From Bifidobacteriaceae bacterium (GTDB lineage Bacteria > Actinomycetota > Actinomycetes > Actinomycetales > WQXJ01): DNA of 64,000 nt. The notes under the pieces were generated by a model. It saw nothing but the letters and a program-made list of their open reading frames with translations, searched no databases and was not told where the DNA came from. This document shows positions 34,108 to 44,810 of the stretch, piece after piece. Position 1 is the first letter of the stretch, and each line of letters begins with the position of its first letter. The translations under genes were made by a program, and so were the position numbers. The stretch covers positions 1 to 64,000 of the forward strand of contig JAISXH010000037.1 in the NCBI GenBank assembly GCA_031270825.1. Reading direction: 5' to 3'.

Positions 34108-35529
34108 TCAATCGCGCTCCTCAGGCTCGTCCGGGTGGTCGGGGCGCAAGACGGAGCGGATCCAATCCAGGCGCTCACCGACTTGGCGCTCGAAGCCGCG
34201 GTCGCTGGGACGGTAGTAGACGGCATCGGCCAAACCGGAGGGGGCGTACACCTGCGGCGCCACGGCGTGCGGGGAATCGTGGGCGTATTGGTATCCCTGG
34301 CCATGGCCGAGGCGCTCGGCGCCGGGGTAATGGGCGTCGCGTAGGTGCGCCGGGACCGGACCGGCCCGCCCGGCCCGGACATCAGCCAGCGCCTGGTCGA
34401 CGGCCGTGGAGGTGGCGTTGGACTTGGGCGCGGTGGCCAGGTGGATGACCGCCTCAGCCAGGGGGATGCGCCCCTCCGGCATGCCGATCAGCTGGACGGC
34501 CTGGGCCACGGCCACGGCGGTCTGCAGAGCCGACGGGTCGGCCATGCCGATGTCCTCTGCGGCCAAGATGATCAGGCGCCGGGCGATAAAGCGCGGGTCC
34601 TCGCCGGCCGCGATCATGCGAGCCAAGTAGTGCAGGCCGGCGTCCACGTCGCTGCCGCGAATGGATTTGATGAAGGCGCTGGTGACGTCGTAATGCTGGT
34701 CGCCTTCGCGGTCGTACTGGACCACCGCAACGTCGATCGCGCGCTCGATCTCCGGCAAGTCGATCACCGCCGGGCCCTCGCCCGATGCCGCCGGTTGCCG
34801 GCCCGCTTCGACAAGGCCCCGGCCCGATGCCGCCGTCCCGGCCGCCGCTTCCAGGACCGTCAGGGCGCGGCGGGCGTCCCCGCCAGCCAAGCGGACCAAA
34901 GCCGCCCGCGCCGGCGCGGTCAGCGAGACGGTCCCGGCCAGACCGCGCGGATCTGCCACGGCCCGATCGACCAGTTCGCCGATGCCCTGGTCCCCCAACG
35001 GCTCCAGGGTCAGCACCAAGGAACGCGACAGCAGAGGCGATATGACCGAGAACGACGGGTTCTCGGTAGTCGCCGCGACCAATGTGACCAGCCGATTCTC
35101 CACCGCCGGCAGCAGCGCGTCCTGCTGCGACTTGGAAAAGCGATGGACCTCGTCGATGAACAAGACCGTCTCGCTGCCGGTGGCGAGCGAGCGTCTGGCC
35201 TGATCCAGGACCGCCCGGATGTCCTTCACCCCGGCCGAGACGGCGCTGAGCTCCCGGAAATGTCGCCCTGAGCCGCGCGCGACCAGATAAGCCAAGGTGG
35301 TCTTGCCGCTGCCGGCCGGACCCCACAGGATGACCGAAGACGGCATCGCCCGGCCGGCGGTGTCCTGGGCCGGCTCGATCAACCGACGCAACGGCGAACC
35401 GGCGGCCAGGACATGGCCCTGGCCGGTGAACTCGTCAAGGCTCCGCGGCCGCATTCGGACCGCCAGCGGCGCCCTTGGGTCCGGTTCGCCGGTGGCGGGC
35501 GAGCCAAGCGCGGAGTCGAACAGATCCAC
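34108..35529 (-). CDS. rarA: replication-associated recombination protein RarA (MgsA)
   Basis: A 473-residue AAA+ ATPase related to clamp-loader subunits and acting at stalled replication forks. Walker A GPAGSGKT is at 70-77, Walker [11 protein letters not shown] follows, and the C-terminal MgsA domain has [15 protein letters not shown] and [13 protein letters not shown], which separate RarA from RuvB and DnaX. A Gly/Ala-rich insertion (about residues 230-255, [20 protein letters not shown]) interrupts the helical region. The GTG at 35529 is six bases after TAGGCT (35541-35536, minus), so translation is leaderless. The divergent MMPL gene starts 91 bp away. Confidence 0.95.
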   Translation of the reverse strand: MDLFDSALGSPATGEPDPRAPLAVRMRPRSLDEFTGQGHVLAAGSPLRRLIEPAQDTAGRAMPSSVILWGPAGSGKTTLAYLVARGSGRHFRELSAVSAGVKDIRAVLDQARRSLATGSETVLFIDEVHRFSKSQQDALLPAVENRLVTLVAATTENPSFSVISPLLSRSLVLTLEPLGDQGIGELVDRAVADPRGLAGTVSLTAPARAALVRLAGGDARRALTVLEAAAGTAASGRGLVEAGRQPAASGEGPAVIDLPEIERAIDVAVVQYDREGDQHYDVTSAFIKSIRGSDVDAGLHYLARMIAAGEDPRFIARRLIILAAEDIGMADPSALQTAVAVAQAVQLIGMPEGRIPLAEAVIHLATAPKSNATSTAVDQALADVRAGRAGPVPAHLRDAHYPGAERLGHGQGYQYAHDSPHAVAPQVYAPSGLADAVYYRPSDRGFERQVGERLDWIRSVLRPDHPDEPEERD

Positions 35530-35535
35530 CCGCCC

Positions 35536-35613
35536 AGCCTAAGGCCTGGCCGCCGCAGGCGCTCTGATGTCCGTTGGTTGCCCTTAAGGACCCCAAGGTC
35601 AATGCAATAGCCT
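35536..35613. promoter_or_regulatory. divergent promoters of rarA and the MMPL gene
   Basis: TAGGCT (35541-35536, minus) ends six bases before the rarA GTG. TAGCCT (35608-35613, plus) ends seven bases before the GTG at 35621. Both messages would lack a leader. Confidence 0.45.
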
Positions 35614-35620
35614 TGAACCC

Positions 35621-37978
35621 GTGTTCCTTCACCTCGCCAAAGGCATCATCCGGCACCCGCTGATCACAGTGGCCGCGTGGGTCGTGGTGACGGCGGCAGG
35701 GGCCGGCCTGGCCGTCTTCGGGGTGACCGGCCAGGGCTTGTTCGACCGCGTCAACTCCGGCGCGCCCCTGGCCGCGGACTCCGAATCCGCCACCGCCGAT
35801 GCCCTGATCGAGGCCGGTGCGACCGACTCCCAGTCAGTGACCATGGCGGTCTCAGGCCTGGATCTCGCCGACACGGCGGCGGTCGGCAAGATCAGCGCCG
35901 CGCTAGCCGACATCCGGGCCGACCTGGCGGACATCGACGGGGTGGCCGCCAATCCCGGCGAGAACGCCTACCCGCTGGTGATAGATCCGCTCAATCCCTC
36001 CTTCTGCCTTGACCCCCAGGTCGATCCGGCCAGTCCCGAAGCCGCCGCCTGCGCGCTGGCCAATCCGGTTGTGCGAGCCATGGTGGCGAAAAACGAAGAC
36101 GGCTTCTTGCTGACCGTCTCCATCGCCAAGGGTCTCAGCGAAAGCCAAGAGGACCGCGCCGCCGCAGCCGTCACCGCCCGCCTGGACGCGGCCTGCGCCG
36201 AACTCGCTGAAACGGTCAAGGGCGTCAAAGCGATGGTCGGCGGCGAACACCTGATTCTGGACGAGATCATCTCCGACATGAAACACGACCTGGAACTGGG
36301 CGAGTTCATCTCGCTGCCGGTGGCGCTGGTGGTGATGGTGCTGGTCTTCGCCGGCTTCTTGGCCGCCGCCATGCCGGTGGCCGGCGCCCTGGCCTCGATC
36401 TTGACCTGCATGGGGGCGGTTTTCGGCTTCACCTATGCGATCGACATCCACACCTCGGTGATAAACGTGGCCACGCTGGTCGGAGTCGGGCTGTCGATCG
36501 ACTACGGCCTGTTGGTGGTGTCACGCTTCCGCGAGGAAGTCAGGCGTCCCGGAGCGACCGACCACAACGATCCGGCCGCCACGAAAGCCGCCGTCAGACA
36601 GGCTGTGGAGACGACTGTGACCACGGCCGGAAGAACGGTCTTCTATTCAGCTTTGACCATCGCCATGTGCATCGCCGGTTTGATGGCTTTTGAGCCGTCG
36701 ATCTTGCGCACTTACGGCCTGGCGGGTCTGATCGTGGTGCTGGCGGCGCTGGGCACGGCCGTCACGCTGGTGCCGGCGCTGCTGACGTTGATCGGCCACC
36801 ATCTGGTCAAGATCTCGTGGCTGCGCCGGGTGCCGGGCCTGTCGTTTCTGTACGCGCGGGCTTCTGACGTCTCACCGGACACCGGAGTGTTCTCGAAACT
36901 GGCCATTGGCGTGCAAAAACGGCCCTGGTGGGTGATGGGCGCAGTGCTGGCGGTCTTGATCTTCTTGGCGCTGCCGATCAAGGACTTGGAACTGCGGAAC
37001 TCCACCGTCGAGATGCTGCCGACCAGTTCGACCCAACGCGCTTTCCTGAACGAACTCCAAGAGAACTATCCCCTCTCCAGCGTCGACTCCATCCAGGTCA
37101 TCTCGACCGGCAACCTACCGGACACCGAGAAATTCGCGCGCGACAAACTGAGCGACATCAAGGACGCCGAACTGGATTTCGCCCCGGCCGAATCGATCGG
37201 CGACCAGGCGCCTCAGGCGGCCGCGGTACTGCGCGACGGGTACGTCGAGGTGACTTTGGCGGTGACCGCCAAAGACCCCGAGGGACCCGAAGCCCGCGCG
37301 GCGGTGGCCAAGATCAGGTCCCTGGCCCCACAGGATTTCCAGATCTATGTCACCGGCCCGGCCGCCCGTCTGCTCGATTTCGAGGACCAGTTGGCCAAAG
37401 GCGCCCCCTTCGCCCTGGCGATCGTGGTGGCGGCCGGGTTCATCCTGTTGTTCCTCTTCACGGGTTCGATCCTGATCCCGATCAAGGCGTTGATCACCAA
37501 CAGCCTGTCGCTGTTGGCCTGCCTGGGCATAGTGACCTGGATCTTCCAAGGCGGCCATTTCGGCTCCGTCCTGGGCTTCAGCGCCGTCAACGGAATCGAG
37601 AGCTACATCCTGGTGCTGTTACTGATCTTCGGCTTCGGTCTGGCCATGGACTACGAGGTCTTCCTGATCTCCCGGATCAAGGAATCGTGGGACTTGAATC
37701 ACGACCCGCAGCTGTCGGTCAGCCAGGGCCTGCAGCACTCGGGCCGGATCATCACCTCGGCCGCGCTGATCATCGTCATGGTCTTCTTGGGCTTCGCGGC
37801 CGGACGCCTGGTCATTATCAAGGAAATCGGCCTGGGGCTGGCTTTGGCGGTCTTCCTCGACGCCACCTTGGTGCGGATGCTGCTGGTGCCCGCCACCATG
37901 TCGATCCTGGGCAAATGGAACTGGTGGGCGCCAAAGCCGTTGGCCCGCCTCCACGCCAAGTTCGCGCTCAAAGGTTGA
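35621..37978 (+). CDS. MMPL family (RND superfamily) membrane transporter
   Basis: A 785-residue protein with the MmpL two-repeat layout: one N-terminal helix, an extracellular loop (about residues 35-215), a block of five or six helices, a central cytoplasmic loop, then a second extracellular region (about 455-600) and a second helix block. The proton-relay type sequence SIDYGLLVVSRFREE in the first block and AMDYEVFLISRIKE in the second are the MMPL signatures. Members export lipids or drugs across the actinobacterial envelope. The GTG start is seven bases after TAGCCT. It ends just before the first three-hairpin repeat element. Confidence 0.9.
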   Translation: MFLHLAKGIIRHPLITVAAWVVVTAAGAGLAVFGVTGQGLFDRVNSGAPLAADSESATADALIEAGATDSQSVTMAVSGLDLADTAAVGKISAALADIRADLADIDGVAANPGENAYPLVIDPLNPSFCLDPQVDPASPEAAACALANPVVRAMVAKNEDGFLLTVSIAKGLSESQEDRAAAAVTARLDAACAELAETVKGVKAMVGGEHLILDEIISDMKHDLELGEFISLPVALVVMVLVFAGFLAAAMPVAGALASILTCMGAVFGFTYAIDIHTSVINVATLVGVGLSIDYGLLVVSRFREEVRRPGATDHNDPAATKAAVRQAVETTVTTAGRTVFYSALTIAMCIAGLMAFEPSILRTYGLAGLIVVLAALGTAVTLVPALLTLIGHHLVKISWLRRVPGLSFLYARASDVSPDTGVFSKLAIGVQKRPWWVMGAVLAVLIFLALPIKDLELRNSTVEMLPTSSTQRAFLNELQENYPLSSVDSIQVISTGNLPDTEKFARDKLSDIKDAELDFAPAESIGDQAPQAAAVLRDGYVEVTLAVTAKDPEGPEARAAVAKIRSLAPQDFQIYVTGPAARLLDFEDQLAKGAPFALAIVVAAGFILLFLFTGSILIPIKALITNSLSLLACLGIVTWIFQGGHFGSVLGFSAVNGIESYILVLLLIFGFGLAMDYEVFLISRIKESWDLNHDPQLSVSQGLQHSGRIITSAALIIVMVFLGFAAGRLVIIKEIGLGLALAVFLDATLVRMLLVPATMSILGKWNWWAPKPLARLHAKFALKG

Positions 37979-37989
37979 GCGGCCGGTTC

Positions 37990-38120
37990 GGCCTGGGAAT
38001 CCGGTGAATAGACCGGATTCCCAGGCCCGAAGCCGCACTTGCTTGCCGCGTTTCCTTAGGTCAGCGCTTCGCGCTGACCACGTCAACACGGTCGGAGCGT
38101 GGTTATTCACCACGCTCCTA
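37990..38120 (+). repeat. three-hairpin repeat element, copy 1
   Basis: A 131-nt element between the convergent MMPL and aspS genes with three stem-loops: a 16-bp stem at 37990-38005/38012-38027, a 9-bp stem at 38059-38067/38071-38079, and a 10-bp stem at 38094-38103/38109-38118. A near-identical inverse copy lies at 44636-44766, with about ten differences including a 2-nt gap and a G-C to A-T compensatory change in stem 1. The first aspS stop base pairs belong to its right end (CTAG). It could serve as a bidirectional terminator or be a REP/MITE-like mobile repeat. Confidence 0.9.
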
Positions 38121-39887
38121 GCCGGTCTGATCTACGTCCTTGGGGTTCGGTTTGAAGTCGACGCCGGCCTCGCGCCGCTGGAGGGCTGTGATCGGCGTCG
38201 GAGCGCCGGTCAGCGGGTCGAGCCCGCCGCCGGACTTGGGGAAGGCGATGACTTCGCGGATCGAGTCCGCCCCGGCCAGCAGCGCCACAATGCGGTCCCA
38301 GCCGAGCGCGATCCCGCCGTGCGGCGGGGCGCCGAACTGGAAGGCGTCGAGCAGGAAGCCGAACTTCTCTTGGGCTTCGGCCGGGCCTATGCCCATCACC
38401 TGGAAAACCCGCTGCTGCACGTCGGCGCGGTGGATTCGAATTGATCCGCCGCCGATCTCGTTGCCGTTGCAGACAATGTCGTAGGCGTAGGCCAGGGCCG
38501 CGCCAGGGTCGTCTTCGAACCGCTCGATCCATTCGGGGGTGGGACTGGTGAAGGCGTGATGCACAGCGGTCCAAGCGCCGGCTCCCACCGCCACGTCGTC
38601 GTCTTCGCCGGTCGGCTTGAACAGCGGCGCGTCCACCACCCAGACGAAGGACCACTCCCCCTCCCGGACCAGCCCAAGGCGTGCCGCGATCTCGGCCCGG
38701 GCGGCGGCCAAGAGCGCCCGCGACGGCCCCGCCGCGCCGGCCGCGAAAAAGACCGAGTCTCCTGGCTGAGCGCCTACGGCGGCGGCCAAACCGGCCCGCT
38801 CGGCATCGGAAATGTTCTTCGCCACCGGACCGCCGAGCTCGCCGGAATCTAAGACGGTCACGTAAGCCAGTCCCGGCGCGCCTCGCTGCTTGGCCCATTC
38901 CTGCCAGGCGTCGAAGGTCCGGCGCGACTGCGCCGCGCCGCCGGGCATGACCAAGGCCCCAACATAGGGAGCTTGGAAAACGCGGAACTGCGTGGCAGCG
39001 AAGAAATCTTGCAATTCGACCAGTTCCAAGCCGTAGCGCAGATCGGGTTTGTCAGAACCGAACCGACGCATCGCCTCCGCGTAAGTCAGACGCTCAATCG
39101 GAGGAATCTCGTAGCCGATCAACCGCCAAATCGCGCGCAGAACTTCTTCTGCCAGGGCGATCACGTCATCTTGGTCCACAAACGACATCTCGACGTCGAG
39201 CTGGGTGAACTCAGGCTGACGGTCGGCCCGGAAATCCTCGTCGCGGTAGCAGCGCGCGATCTGGAAGTAGCGTTCCATACCGGCCACCATCAGCAATTGC
39301 TTGAACAACTGCGGCGACTGCGGCAGCGCGTACCACTTGCCCGGCGCCAACCGCGCCGGCACCAGGAAATCGCGGGCGCCTTCGGGGGTGGAGCGCGTCA
39401 GCGTGGGCGTTTCGATCTCAACGAAGTCATGGGCGTGAAGCACATCGCGAGTGACCCGGTTCACCTCCGAACGCAGGCGCAACGCGGCCGCCGGCTTGGC
39501 TCGCCGGAGATCCAGATAGCGGTACTTGAGGCGCGTTTCCTCGCCCACCTCGACATGGTCGTCGATCGGGAACGGCAGCGGCTTAGACGGGTTGAGGACT
39601 AACACGTCTTCGGCCGCGACTTCGATCTGCCCGGTCGCCAGCTCTGGATTCTCGTTTCCCTCGGGCCGGCGCCGGACCAGGCCTTTGACTTGGAGCACGA
39701 ATTCCGAGCGCAATTGGTGGGCCGTGGCCTCGTCGTGGATGACCACCTGGGCCACCCCGGAGGCGTCACGCAGGTCGATGAACGCCACCCCGCCGTGGTC
39801 GCGCCGCGAGGCCACCCAGCCTGCCAAGGTGACGATCTGGCCGATCTGCTCGGGGCGCAAGTCGCCGCAGCCATGAGTACGTAGCAC
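38118..39887 (-). CDS. aspS: aspartate-tRNA ligase
   Basis: A 589-residue class IIb synthetase of the long bacterial type. The start [11 protein letters not shown] is the standard AspS N-terminus, followed by an OB-fold anticodon domain to about residue 105 ([23 protein letters not shown]). Motif 2 is in [22 protein letters not shown], the inserted GAD domain spans about 290-410, and motif 3 is [14 protein letters not shown]. The GTG at 39887 has TAGGAT eight bases upstream. It lies 82 bp downstream of hisS on the same strand, as in most actinobacteria. Its TAG stop abuts the terminal stem of a three-hairpin repeat. Confidence 0.97.
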   Translation of the reverse strand: MLRTHGCGDLRPEQIGQIVTLAGWVASRRDHGGVAFIDLRDASGVAQVVIHDEATAHQLRSEFVLQVKGLVRRRPEGNENPELATGQIEVAAEDVLVLNPSKPLPFPIDDHVEVGEETRLKYRYLDLRRAKPAAALRLRSEVNRVTRDVLHAHDFVEIETPTLTRSTPEGARDFLVPARLAPGKWYALPQSPQLFKQLLMVAGMERYFQIARCYRDEDFRADRQPEFTQLDVEMSFVDQDDVIALAEEVLRAIWRLIGYEIPPIERLTYAEAMRRFGSDKPDLRYGLELVELQDFFAATQFRVFQAPYVGALVMPGGAAQSRRTFDAWQEWAKQRGAPGLAYVTVLDSGELGGPVAKNISDAERAGLAAAVGAQPGDSVFFAAGAAGPSRALLAAARAEIAARLGLVREGEWSFVWVVDAPLFKPTGEDDDVAVGAGAWTAVHHAFTSPTPEWIERFEDDPGAALAYAYDIVCNGNEIGGGSIRIHRADVQQRVFQVMGIGPAEAQEKFGFLLDAFQFGAPPHGGIALGWDRIVALLAGADSIREVIAFPKSGGGLDPLTGAPTPITALQRREAGVDFKPNPKDVDQTG

Positions 39888-39969
39888 GGCTAAGAATCCT
39901 AGCCTCCTCGCGCAGATCGGCTGCCGTGGAGTCGCGTCCGGGCGCGAAGGCTGGCCAACGCCGGCTGGT

Positions 39970-41334
39970 CTAGGGGTCGTTCCGGACGGGTTTGGCGAAG
40001 CCGACCGCCAGGTCCGCCAACGGCGGCGCCCAGGTGGCGGCGTCAGCGTCCACCTGCTCCCCCGAACGCAGGTCCTTGACCTGGTCGCCGTCGCCCTCAG
40101 ACCCGGGAAACCACACGAAGGGTATGCCTCGCTGATCGGCGTACTTCAGCTGTTTGCCGAACTTCGCCGCCACCGGCGCCACGTCAGCGGGTATCCCCCG
40201 GCGGCGCAGTTCGGCGGCAATAGTGTCCGATGCCGTCCGGTCGCCCTCGGCCACCACCGCCACTAGCACCGCCGCCGGCGAGAGCCGGGAGGGCGCCAGC
40301 AAGCCAAGCGCCAGCACGCGGCTGACCAGACGCGACACTCCAATGGACAGGCCCACCCCAGGGTAGGTTTGACCGCCCGAACAGGCCAGCGAATCGTAAC
40401 GGCCGCCTGAACAGACCGAGCCCAAAGACTCCTGACCCAACCAGACGGTCTCGTAGACCGAGCCGGTGTAATAATCCAAGCCCCGGGCGATCTTCAGGTC
40501 CGCCACCACACTGCCCGGCAGCCGCCGTCCAGCCGCTTCCAAGAGCGCGCTCAATTCGTCTAAGCCCTCATCCAACAAAGGGCCGCCCGTCCCAGCCGAA
40601 GCGGCAAGGCGACGCACGTCGTGGGCCACCTGGGCGGCATCGGACCCTGAGATAGCGGCCAAGTCCAAAGCGGCGCGGGCCTGGTCACTGGACAGGCCCT
40701 CGCCCGCCAGGCCTGCGGCCACCGCCTGCGGGCCGATCTTGTCCAACTTGTCGATCCAGCGCAGAACAGCGTCGATCGCGTCGCCCGAGCCGAGCCCGCG
40801 ATAGAAGCCTTCGGCCACCTTGCGGTTGTTGACCAGCACCCGGAACTGGCCGATCCCCAAGGCGGCGAGCGCCTCCGCCATCACCAACGGCAACTCCACC
40901 TCATAGTGGAAAGGCAATTCGCCAAGCCCGATCACGTCCAGGTCGGCCTGGATGAATTCGCGGAAACGGCCTTCTTGCGGCCGCTCTCCCCGCCACACCT
41001 TCTGGATCTGATAGCGCTTGAATGGGAAATCGAGCCGGCCGGCGTTCTCTAAGACGTAACGGGCCAGCGGCACCGTCAAATCGAAGTGGAGGCCAAGCGT
41101 CTTCGCGTCATACCCGGTCTTGCCGGCGTCCTGGAGCCGTCCCAGCACATAGACCTCTTTCGAGGTCTCGCCCTTGCGGAGCAGATCGCCCAGCGGCTCG
41201 ACTGCCCGCGTCTCGATCTCGACAAAGCCGTGTAGGGCGAAGACTCGGGCCAGCGTCTCGATCAGATGGCGCTCCACCGCCCTACCGGACGGCAGCCATT
41301 CCGGGAACCCAGACAAAGGGCGGGGACGAGCCAT
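39970..41334 (-). CDS. hisS: histidine-tRNA ligase
   Basis: A 454-residue class IIa synthetase. Motif 2 is seen at [23 protein letters not shown], the histidine-A motif at [13 protein letters not shown], and motif 3 at [15 protein letters not shown]; an anticodon-binding domain occupies the last ~100 residues. I chose the ATG at 41334 because AAAAGGA lies six bases upstream, although the frame is open for 24 further codons. The cyclophilin gene diverges 231 bp away, a region with no other supported feature. The aspS gene follows, as is usual. Confidence 0.96.
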   Translation of the reverse strand: MARPRPLSGFPEWLPSGRAVERHLIETLARVFALHGFVEIETRAVEPLGDLLRKGETSKEVYVLGRLQDAGKTGYDAKTLGLHFDLTVPLARYVLENAGRLDFPFKRYQIQKVWRGERPQEGRFREFIQADLDVIGLGELPFHYEVELPLVMAEALAALGIGQFRVLVNNRKVAEGFYRGLGSGDAIDAVLRWIDKLDKIGPQAVAAGLAGEGLSSDQARAALDLAAISGSDAAQVAHDVRRLAASAGTGGPLLDEGLDELSALLEAAGRRLPGSVVADLKIARGLDYYTGSVYETVWLGQESLGSVCSGGRYDSLACSGGQTYPGVGLSIGVSRLVSRVLALGLLAPSRLSPAAVLVAVVAEGDRTASDTIAAELRRRGIPADVAPVAAKFGKQLKYADQRGIPFVWFPGSEGDGDQVKDLRSGEQVDADAATWAPPLADLAVGFAKPVRNDP

Positions 41335-41565
41335 CAAGACTCCTTTTCCGCTAGATCGGACACAATTGGCGTGGAGTTTCCACCGGGCGGCTCGGCCCCG
41401 CCGCAAGCGGGATTCGGGCCGCCCACGTCAAGGTGGCCCAAGCCCGGCGGTGCACCACAGTGCCACCCGGCCGGCCGCGCAGGCGCGCTCTCCAGAGTAG
41501 TGGAGCCCGTACCGATAGACTTTTCGCTCGCCGGTAGTTGTCAAGGTTGGGGAGGTTCTTCGAGC

Positions 41566-42366
41566 ATGGTGGCCAAACGCAACTTGCAGCGCGAACGCGA
41601 GCGTCGCAAGGCCCTGGCGCGTCAGCAGCGCCTGATCGCCAAGGCCAAGCGGCGGCGGCGCAACCAAATCATCGCCGGAGTGACCGTGGCGGCGGTCGCT
41701 GTCGGCGGTCTGGCCGCCGTGGTGGTCACCTCCGTGCTGTCCGGTCGCGACAAGACGTCAACGGCAGACTCCGGCACAGGCACGGCTGTCGTCTCCACTG
41801 ATCCAGAAGCCACCGGCGACGCGACCACTCCCGGCGACGGCAAGGCCACCTACACGGCCGTGCCGGATCCGTCCTTAGCCGAGGGCCGCGAATGGACTGG
41901 CGCCATGGTGACATCGGCCGGCGAGATCGGCTTCACCCTGGACGGCGTGGCCGCCCCGCAGGCCACCGCCAATTTCATCCAGCTGGCCAACGACGGCTAT
42001 TACGACGGCTCATCCTGTCACCGACTGACCACGGAGGGCATCTTCGTCCTCCAATGCGGCTCGCTGACCGGCGACGGGACCGACAGCCCCGGCTACCAGT
42101 TCGGCCCGGTGGAGAACGCGCCCGCCGACAGCGTCTACCCCGCCGGCACCATCGCCATGGCCCGCGCCACGTCCGAAGACTCCCAAGGAGCGCAGTTCTT
42201 CATCACTTACCAAGACAGCACCATCCCCGGCGGATACAGTGTATTTGGGCATGTCACGTCCGGGCTCGAAGCAGTTGAGCAAGTCGCCGCCGGGGGCACC
42301 GAGGATGGCGGCACGGATGGGCGGCCCGCCATTGCCGTGACGATCGATGGGATTGAACTACAGTGA
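41566..42366 (+). CDS. cyclophilin-type peptidyl-prolyl isomerase, membrane anchored
   Basis: A 266-residue protein: a very basic N-terminus with [15 protein letters not shown], one membrane helix at about residues 38-60, a Thr/Ala/Gly-rich spacer, then a cyclophilin domain from about 105. Active-site and core sequences include [18 protein letters not shown] and [12 protein letters not shown]; the usual Arg is replaced in part of the active site, so activity may be low. Topology suggests the isomerase faces the outside and helps fold secreted proteins. The ATG at 41566 has GGGGAGG upstream. A cyclophilin between hisS and relA is standard in actinobacteria (Rv2582). The DUF349 gene starts in its stop codon. 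Confidence 0.88.
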   Translation: MVAKRNLQRERERRKALARQQRLIAKAKRRRRNQIIAGVTVAAVAVGGLAAVVVTSVLSGRDKTSTADSGTGTAVVSTDPEATGDATTPGDGKATYTAVPDPSLAEGREWTGAMVTSAGEIGFTLDGVAAPQATANFIQLANDGYYDGSSCHRLTTEGIFVLQCGSLTGDGTDSPGYQFGPVENAPADSVYPAGTIAMARATSEDSQGAQFFITYQDSTIPGGYSVFGHVTSGLEAVEQVAAGGTEDGGTDGRPAIAVTIDGIELQ

Positions 42367-44591
42367 CCACCCCTGACACCAGCGCCACGCCGGCCCCGCC
42401 AGCCGACAGTGCCGCTGTTCCCCTTCCGAGCGCCGCCGACGCGGACGCGCCGTCACAGGCCGAACCGGAACCGGCTGACGCCGCCGCAGACGCCGATGCC
42501 GCCTCGACGCCGGCCGTAGATCCAGCAGAACCAGTCGAGGTCGCAGGCGAAGCCCCCGAACCGCAGGCCACGCCGGAGCCCGAGCCGGAGCCCGAGCCCG
42601 AGCCGGAGCCCGAGCCCGAGCCAGAACCGGAGCCGGAACCCGAGCCCGAGCCGGAACCCGAGCCCGAGCCGGAACCGGAGCCCGAATCAGAACCGCCAGC
42701 CGACGCGGACGCTGACGTTGACGCCGATGCCGCCTCGCCGCCGGCCGTGGAGCCAGCAGAACCAGCCGAGGTCGCCGGGGAGGCACCCGAACCACAGGCC
42801 ACGCCTGAGGCGGAACCCGAACCCGAACCCGAGCCAGAACCGCCAGCCGACGCGGACGCTGACGTTGACGCCGATGCCGCCTCGACGCCGGCCGTGGAGC
42901 CCGCAGAACCAGCCGAGGTCACAGACAAGACGCCCGAGGCGGAACTCCAGACCGAGCCAGAACCACCGGCCGGCGCCGTGCCGCCGCCACAGGCTGAGCC
43001 AGAACCAGCCGAGGCCACAGGGGAGGCCTCCGAACCCCAGGCCAGACCCGAGCCGGAACCAGAGCCGCTGGCTAACGCTGAGGGCGTCTCGCCGCCGGCC
43101 GAGCCCACAAGCGGCCGGGCGGACGCCGCTATGGCGCCCGAGGCGACGGAGGGCGCCGAGGGTGAGCAAACGGCATCGGACACAGAGTCTGAACCAACCC
43201 CGGCCGGCCCCCCGATCCCGATCCCCAAGCCCGCGCCCCCGCGCCCCGGCCCCCGGCCCGGAATGGGCCCAAAACCGGGTGCGGCGACGGCGCCCCGACC
43301 GCCAGCGCCGGCCGCGGCGCCCACCCACGCCGACGAAGACGTGACCAAAGCCTCGAAATGGGGCCGAGTCGATCCGGACGGGACGGTCTTCGTTGTCGAC
43401 GGCAAGTCGGAGCGGCCCGTGGGCCAATTCCCGGGCGTGCCGGCTGAAGAGGCCCTGGCGCTCTACGCCCGGCGGTTCCTGGACCTCGAGGCGCAAGTCG
43501 ACCTATTCGAGGCCAGAGTCGAACAGCTGACTCAGCGGGACATCGACCAGACGCTCTCCAGCCTCAAGCAGGCTCTGGCCGAGCCGGCGGCGGTCGGTGA
43601 CCTGGAGGGCCTGAGGACCAAGTACCGAGCCGTCAAGGCTCACGCGGCGGCTGTGCGCCAACGCATCGAGGCTGAGCGGGCGGCAGCCAAAGCCGAGGCG
43701 CTGGCCGAACGGACCGCGCTGGTTGAGCGCGCCGAAGCCATCGCCGAGCTGCATTCCGACCAAGTCAACTGGAAGCAGGCCTCGACCGAACTCAAAGAGA
43801 TCCTCGATGTCTGGCGCGAGGCCCAACGCACCGGTCCCAAGATCGATCGCCCCACCGAGGACGAGTTGTGGCGCCGGTTCTCGCATGCCCGCACCGGTTT
43901 CGACCGCAAACGGCGGGCCTTCTTCACCGAATTGGACAAGCGCCAAGGCGCCGCCAAGCTGGCTAAAGAACAGATCGTGACCGAGGCCGAGAAGCTCGCC
44001 GCGTCGCAAGACTGGGGAAACACCGGGCGCGAGTTCCGCAATCTGATGGACCGCTGGCGCGCCGCCGGCAGGCTGTCAAGGCGCGAAGACGACGCCCTTT
44101 GGGAACGCTTCCGCGCCGCCCAGGACCAGTTCTTCAAACGGCGGGACGCCCAGCACGCCGCCAACGACGCCGAACGGGAAGCCAACCTCGCGGCCAAGCT
44201 GGAGGTTGTCCAAGAGGCCGAGCAGTTGCTGCCCGTCCGCGACATCAAGATCGCCAAAGCCAAGCTGCGGGACTTGGAAGACCGCTGGGACAAGATCGGC
44301 CATGTGCCCCGACGCGACCAGGACAGGGTCGAGGCCCGCATGAAGGCGGTCGAAGACGCCGTCCGCTCAGAGGAAGAACGTGGCTGGAGGAAGTCCAACC
44401 CGGAGACCATAGCCCGAATGGAATCGATGACCAGCCAACTCGAGGCCGTCATCGCGGGCCTGGAACGCAAACTGGTCAAAGTCGAGGCCACCGGCGACGC
44501 GACATCCATCGCGGCCCTCAAAGAGGACATCAAGGGCCGCCGCCAGATGCTCGACAGCCTGCGCCAATCCGCGCAGCAGGGTTGGGAGTAG
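42363..44591 (+). CDS. DUF349 domain protein with long Pro/Glu/Ala repeat N-terminus
   Basis: A 742-residue protein. Residues about 1-325 are low complexity: a PEPE run of about 40 residues near 72-115 and two long copies of a 49-residue unit starting with [15 protein letters not shown]. From about 340 the protein is helical and charged, with repeated DUF349 modules marked by W residues ([61 protein letters not shown]), probably forming coiled coils. DUF349 proteins are uncharacterised. It starts at a GTG overlapping the cyclophilin stop (GTGA). Such tails vary in length through replication slippage. Confidence 0.88.
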   Translation: MTTPDTSATPAPPADSAAVPLPSAADADAPSQAEPEPADAAADADAASTPAVDPAEPVEVAGEAPEPQATPEPEPEPEPEPEPEPEPEPEPEPEPEPEPEPEPEPEPESEPPADADADVDADAASPPAVEPAEPAEVAGEAPEPQATPEAEPEPEPEPEPPADADADVDADAASTPAVEPAEPAEVTDKTPEAELQTEPEPPAGAVPPPQAEPEPAEATGEASEPQARPEPEPEPLANAEGVSPPAEPTSGRADAAMAPEATEGAEGEQTASDTESEPTPAGPPIPIPKPAPPRPGPRPGMGPKPGAATAPRPPAPAAAPTHADEDVTKASKWGRVDPDGTVFVVDGKSERPVGQFPGVPAEEALALYARRFLDLEAQVDLFEARVEQLTQRDIDQTLSSLKQALAEPAAVGDLEGLRTKYRAVKAHAAAVRQRIEAERAAAKAEALAERTALVERAEAIAELHSDQVNWKQASTELKEILDVWREAQRTGPKIDRPTEDELWRRFSHARTGFDRKRRAFFTELDKRQGAAKLAKEQIVTEAEKLAASQDWGNTGREFRNLMDRWRAAGRLSRREDDALWERFRAAQDQFFKRRDAQHAANDAEREANLAAKLEVVQEAEQLLPVRDIKIAKAKLRDLEDRWDKIGHVPRRDQDRVEARMKAVEDAVRSEEERGWRKSNPETIARMESMTSQLEAVIAGLERKLVKVEATGDATSIAALKEDIKGRRQMLDSLRQSAQQGWE
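42567..42920 (+). repeat. coding tandem repeats in the DUF349 gene
   Basis: Two scales are visible. GAGCCGGAGCCC-type hexamers encoding Pro-Glu run from about 42567 to 42690. A longer unit beginning GAACCGCCAGCCGACGCGGA at 42690 recurs at 42837, 147 nt (49 codons) later, nearly identical over at least 80 nt; a more diverged relative lies near 42480. All copies keep the reading frame. Confidence 0.85.
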
Positions 44592-44635
44592 CGGGACCGG
44601 TCGGGCCGCCTCTCGCGGCCCTCAAAATCGGCCGC

Positions 44636-44766
44636 TAGGAGCGTGGTGAATAGCCACGCTCCGACCGTGTTGACTTGGGTCAGCGAAGCGCTGACCTAAG
44701 GAAACGCGGCAAGCAAGTGCGGCTTCGGGCCTAGGAATCCGGTTCATTCACCGGATTCCTAGGCCC
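44636..44766 (-). repeat. three-hairpin repeat element, copy 2 (inverse of copy 1)
   Basis: The reverse complement of this 131-nt stretch matches 37990-38120. In plus-strand order its stems are 44638-44646/44654-44662 (9 bp), 44678-44685/44689-44696 (8 bp) and 44727-44743/44750-44766 (17 bp). About 38 nt between stems 1 and 2 (element order) are identical in both copies. It lies between the convergent DUF349 and relA genes. The two copies bracket aspS, hisS, the cyclophilin and DUF349 genes, 6.5 kb, in inverted orientation. Confidence 0.9.
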
Positions 44767-44810
44767 GCGCCCCGTTGGCCAACGCTCCGGGGCGGGACTC
44801 GCCCGCCTCG

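Noticed and set aside
36928..38007. 359-codon plus-strand ORF in another frame of the MMPL gene
   Set aside because: Overlaps conserved MMPL helices, lacks hydrophobic pattern, and runs into the three-hairpin element.
42363..44591. DUF349 gene as a surface PE/PPE-like or TonB-like protein
   Set aside because: Pro-Glu repeats resemble TonB-type spacers, but there is no signal peptide or membrane anchor and the C-terminal half is DUF349.
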